A stretch of DNA of 6,670 nt from an uncultured Carnobacterium sp. (GTDB lineage Bacteria > Bacillota > Bacilli > Lactobacillales > Aerococcaceae): contig CALALK010000018.1 in the NCBI GenBank assembly GCA_937923125.1, positions 1 to 6,670 of the forward strand, in the 5' to 3' direction. Under the pieces are notes generated by a model. It had not been told where the DNA came from. It saw only the letters and a program-made list of their open reading frames with translations, and did not search any database. Each line of letters begins with the position of its first letter. The stretch's first letter is position 1. Position numbers and translations under genes: made by a program. Positions 5,808 through 6,670 of this stretch are shown piece by piece.

Positions 5808-6670
5808 GAGTCAGTACTCCTTTTATCAAATTTGGATATTACATGCGATCAAGTCGTATGGTGTGGTTCCGATAAATCGATTATATCGTATTTTAACTGG
5901 AAATCGTACCATGTCGACTTTAATTGGCGTGACTGAAGATAAAGCAGAAGTGTTTTTTGCAAGTTTGCCTCATTTGAAAGAAGTGGAGTACCATCGATTA
6001 TTAGCAGTATTGATTAGAGAAGGACTAGTTTTAGAAGAGGACTCTAATTTGAGTTTAGCTAAAGAAATTCAAGACCTACCACTTGTTACTAAAGGGAGTC
6101 ATCCTGTCAATTACTTAATGCATCCTTATTCGTTTGTGCAATTAAGAGATGTCACAAGACTGTGGATAGAATGGATTAGTTACCACCGGTATGAGGAATC
6201 AAAATATCGACCTCTCATTCAAAATGTATGGTTACAGCAATTATTTAAACGATGGTATAAAGAAGAAAAAGAGGCGATTACTCCTGTTTGGTTTAGTAAA
6301 GTTGTGGAAGAGTTCAAAGACTGGACAGATTGGCAAGAGGATTCTGTGAAAGGACATTGGGTCGGTCTTTTTAATGGCGCAAAATCAACAGCAGCCTTGG
6401 AAGAAGAGCTCCTGTCATTGTGGGATTTTTCTACCGTTGAAGACCGTGAATCCCTCTCAAGACTTGTCTTTATGAAATGGGTGAGTGATATTTTTGAAGA
6501 GGCCGAACAGTACCCGATTACTTATCGGTGGTTTGCAAAAATGTTTGCGTGGATTTCTCATGAAACGAGTTCTGTTCGAGAAACCGTTCGATTATTTGAA
6601 AAAGGATTAAAACGAACGGAGATTGCGCGTCTTCGTAAACTTAAAGAGAGTACGATAAACGATCATCTCT
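5806..6670 (+). CDS. ypbB: YpbB-like helix-turn-helix protein (RecQ-associated), 3' end cut by window
   Basis: The frame is open from ATG 5806 to the window edge: 288 complete codons without a stop, where B. subtilis YpbB has about 350 residues. A weak AGAGGA (5790-5795) precedes the ATG. An in-frame TAA at 5776-5778 with no start codon after it rules out a longer form. The N-terminus ([26 protein letters not shown]) is a helical domain of unknown function that selects among short repeats in no obvious way; the middle is tryptophan-rich. At 267-288 a segment beginning [12 protein letters not shown] and ending ESTINDHL matches the helicase-associated helix-turn-helix (HTH_40) that in other bacteria sits at the RecQ C-terminus. 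There is no signal peptide or membrane segment. In Bacillus ypbB lies directly upstream of recQ and opposite fer, exactly as here. A RecQ accessory role is inferred and its biochemical function is unknown. Confidence 0.82.
   Translation, partial: MSQYSFYQIWILHAIKSYGVVPINRLYRILTGNRTMSTLIGVTEDKAEVFFASLPHLKEVEYHRLLAVLIREGLVLEEDSNLSLAKEIQDLPLVTKGSHPVNYLMHPYSFVQLRDVTRLWIEWISYHRYEESKYRPLIQNVWLQQLFKRWYKEEKEAITPVWFSKVVEEFKDWTDWQEDSVKGHWVGLFNGAKSTAALEEELLSLWDFSTVEDRESLSRLVFMKWVSDIFEEAEQYPITYRWFAKMFAWISHETSSVRETVRLFEKGLKRTEIARLRKLKESTINDHL
5817..5824 (-). promoter_or_regulatory. Ribosome binding site of fer, located inside ypbB
   Basis: On the minus strand this reads AAAAGGAG, 9 nt before the fer ATG. 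It fixes the fer start and occupies codons 4-7 of the opposing ypbB gene, so the same bases serve as a ribosome site on one strand and as coding sequence on the other. Confidence 0.75.

Noticed and set aside
5880..5908. Perfect TATAAT on the minus strand (5880-5885), about 73 nt upstream of fer.
   Set aside because: No hexamer resembling TTGACA occurs at 16-19 nt spacing and there is no extended -10. A lone TATAAT is common by chance in AT-rich coding DNA, so it is only a weak candidate for the fer promoter.

Overview
The window looks like an ordinary chromosomal segment of a low-GC Gram-positive bacterium (Bacillota), most likely a non-sporulating member of the Lactobacillales. The reasons are the AT-rich codon choice, strong AGGAG-type ribosome sites, and a gene order that condenses a block known from Bacillus subtilis. 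A Carnobacteriaceae/Granulicatella-like origin is possible, but the sequence alone does not settle the genus. I see no mobile element, CRISPR array, tRNA or rRNA.

Layout, left to right on the plus strand: the last 23 codons of fur (iron regulator), xerD (tyrosine recombinase for chromosome dimer resolution), deoB (phosphopentomutase), punA (purine nucleoside phosphorylase), a small ribT-like GNAT gene, scpA and scpB (the kleisin and winged-helix subunits of the SMC condensin), and rluB (23S rRNA pseudouridine synthase). Gaps are at most about 26 nt and ribT/scpA and scpA/scpB overlap, so the run from fur to rluB has little room for internal signals and could be one long transcription unit. 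It ends at a perfect 12-bp hairpin at 5522-5550. The same hairpin also ends the converging minus-strand gene fer, a small [4Fe-4S] ferredoxin. fer is head-to-head with a plus-strand gene resembling B. subtilis ypbB, whose start codon overlaps that of fer. ypbB runs off the right edge; recQ is expected next but is not in view.

Functionally, deoB and punA act together in nucleoside salvage: PunA releases (deoxy)ribose-1-phosphate and DeoB converts it to the 5-phosphate. xerD, scpA and scpB all serve chromosome segregation. rluB belongs to ribosome maturation, and ypbB (with the expected recQ) to DNA repair or helicase function. ribT is an orphan here: its usual neighbours, the riboflavin biosynthesis genes, are absent.

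The most useful corrections are start-site choices (TTG at 3017 for ribT, GTG at 4136 for scpB) and two genes cut by the window edges (fur and ypbB). I found no clearly new system. The best targets for follow-up are the YpbB protein, the fer/ypbB overlapping starts, and the orphan RibT with an altered acetyl-CoA loop.
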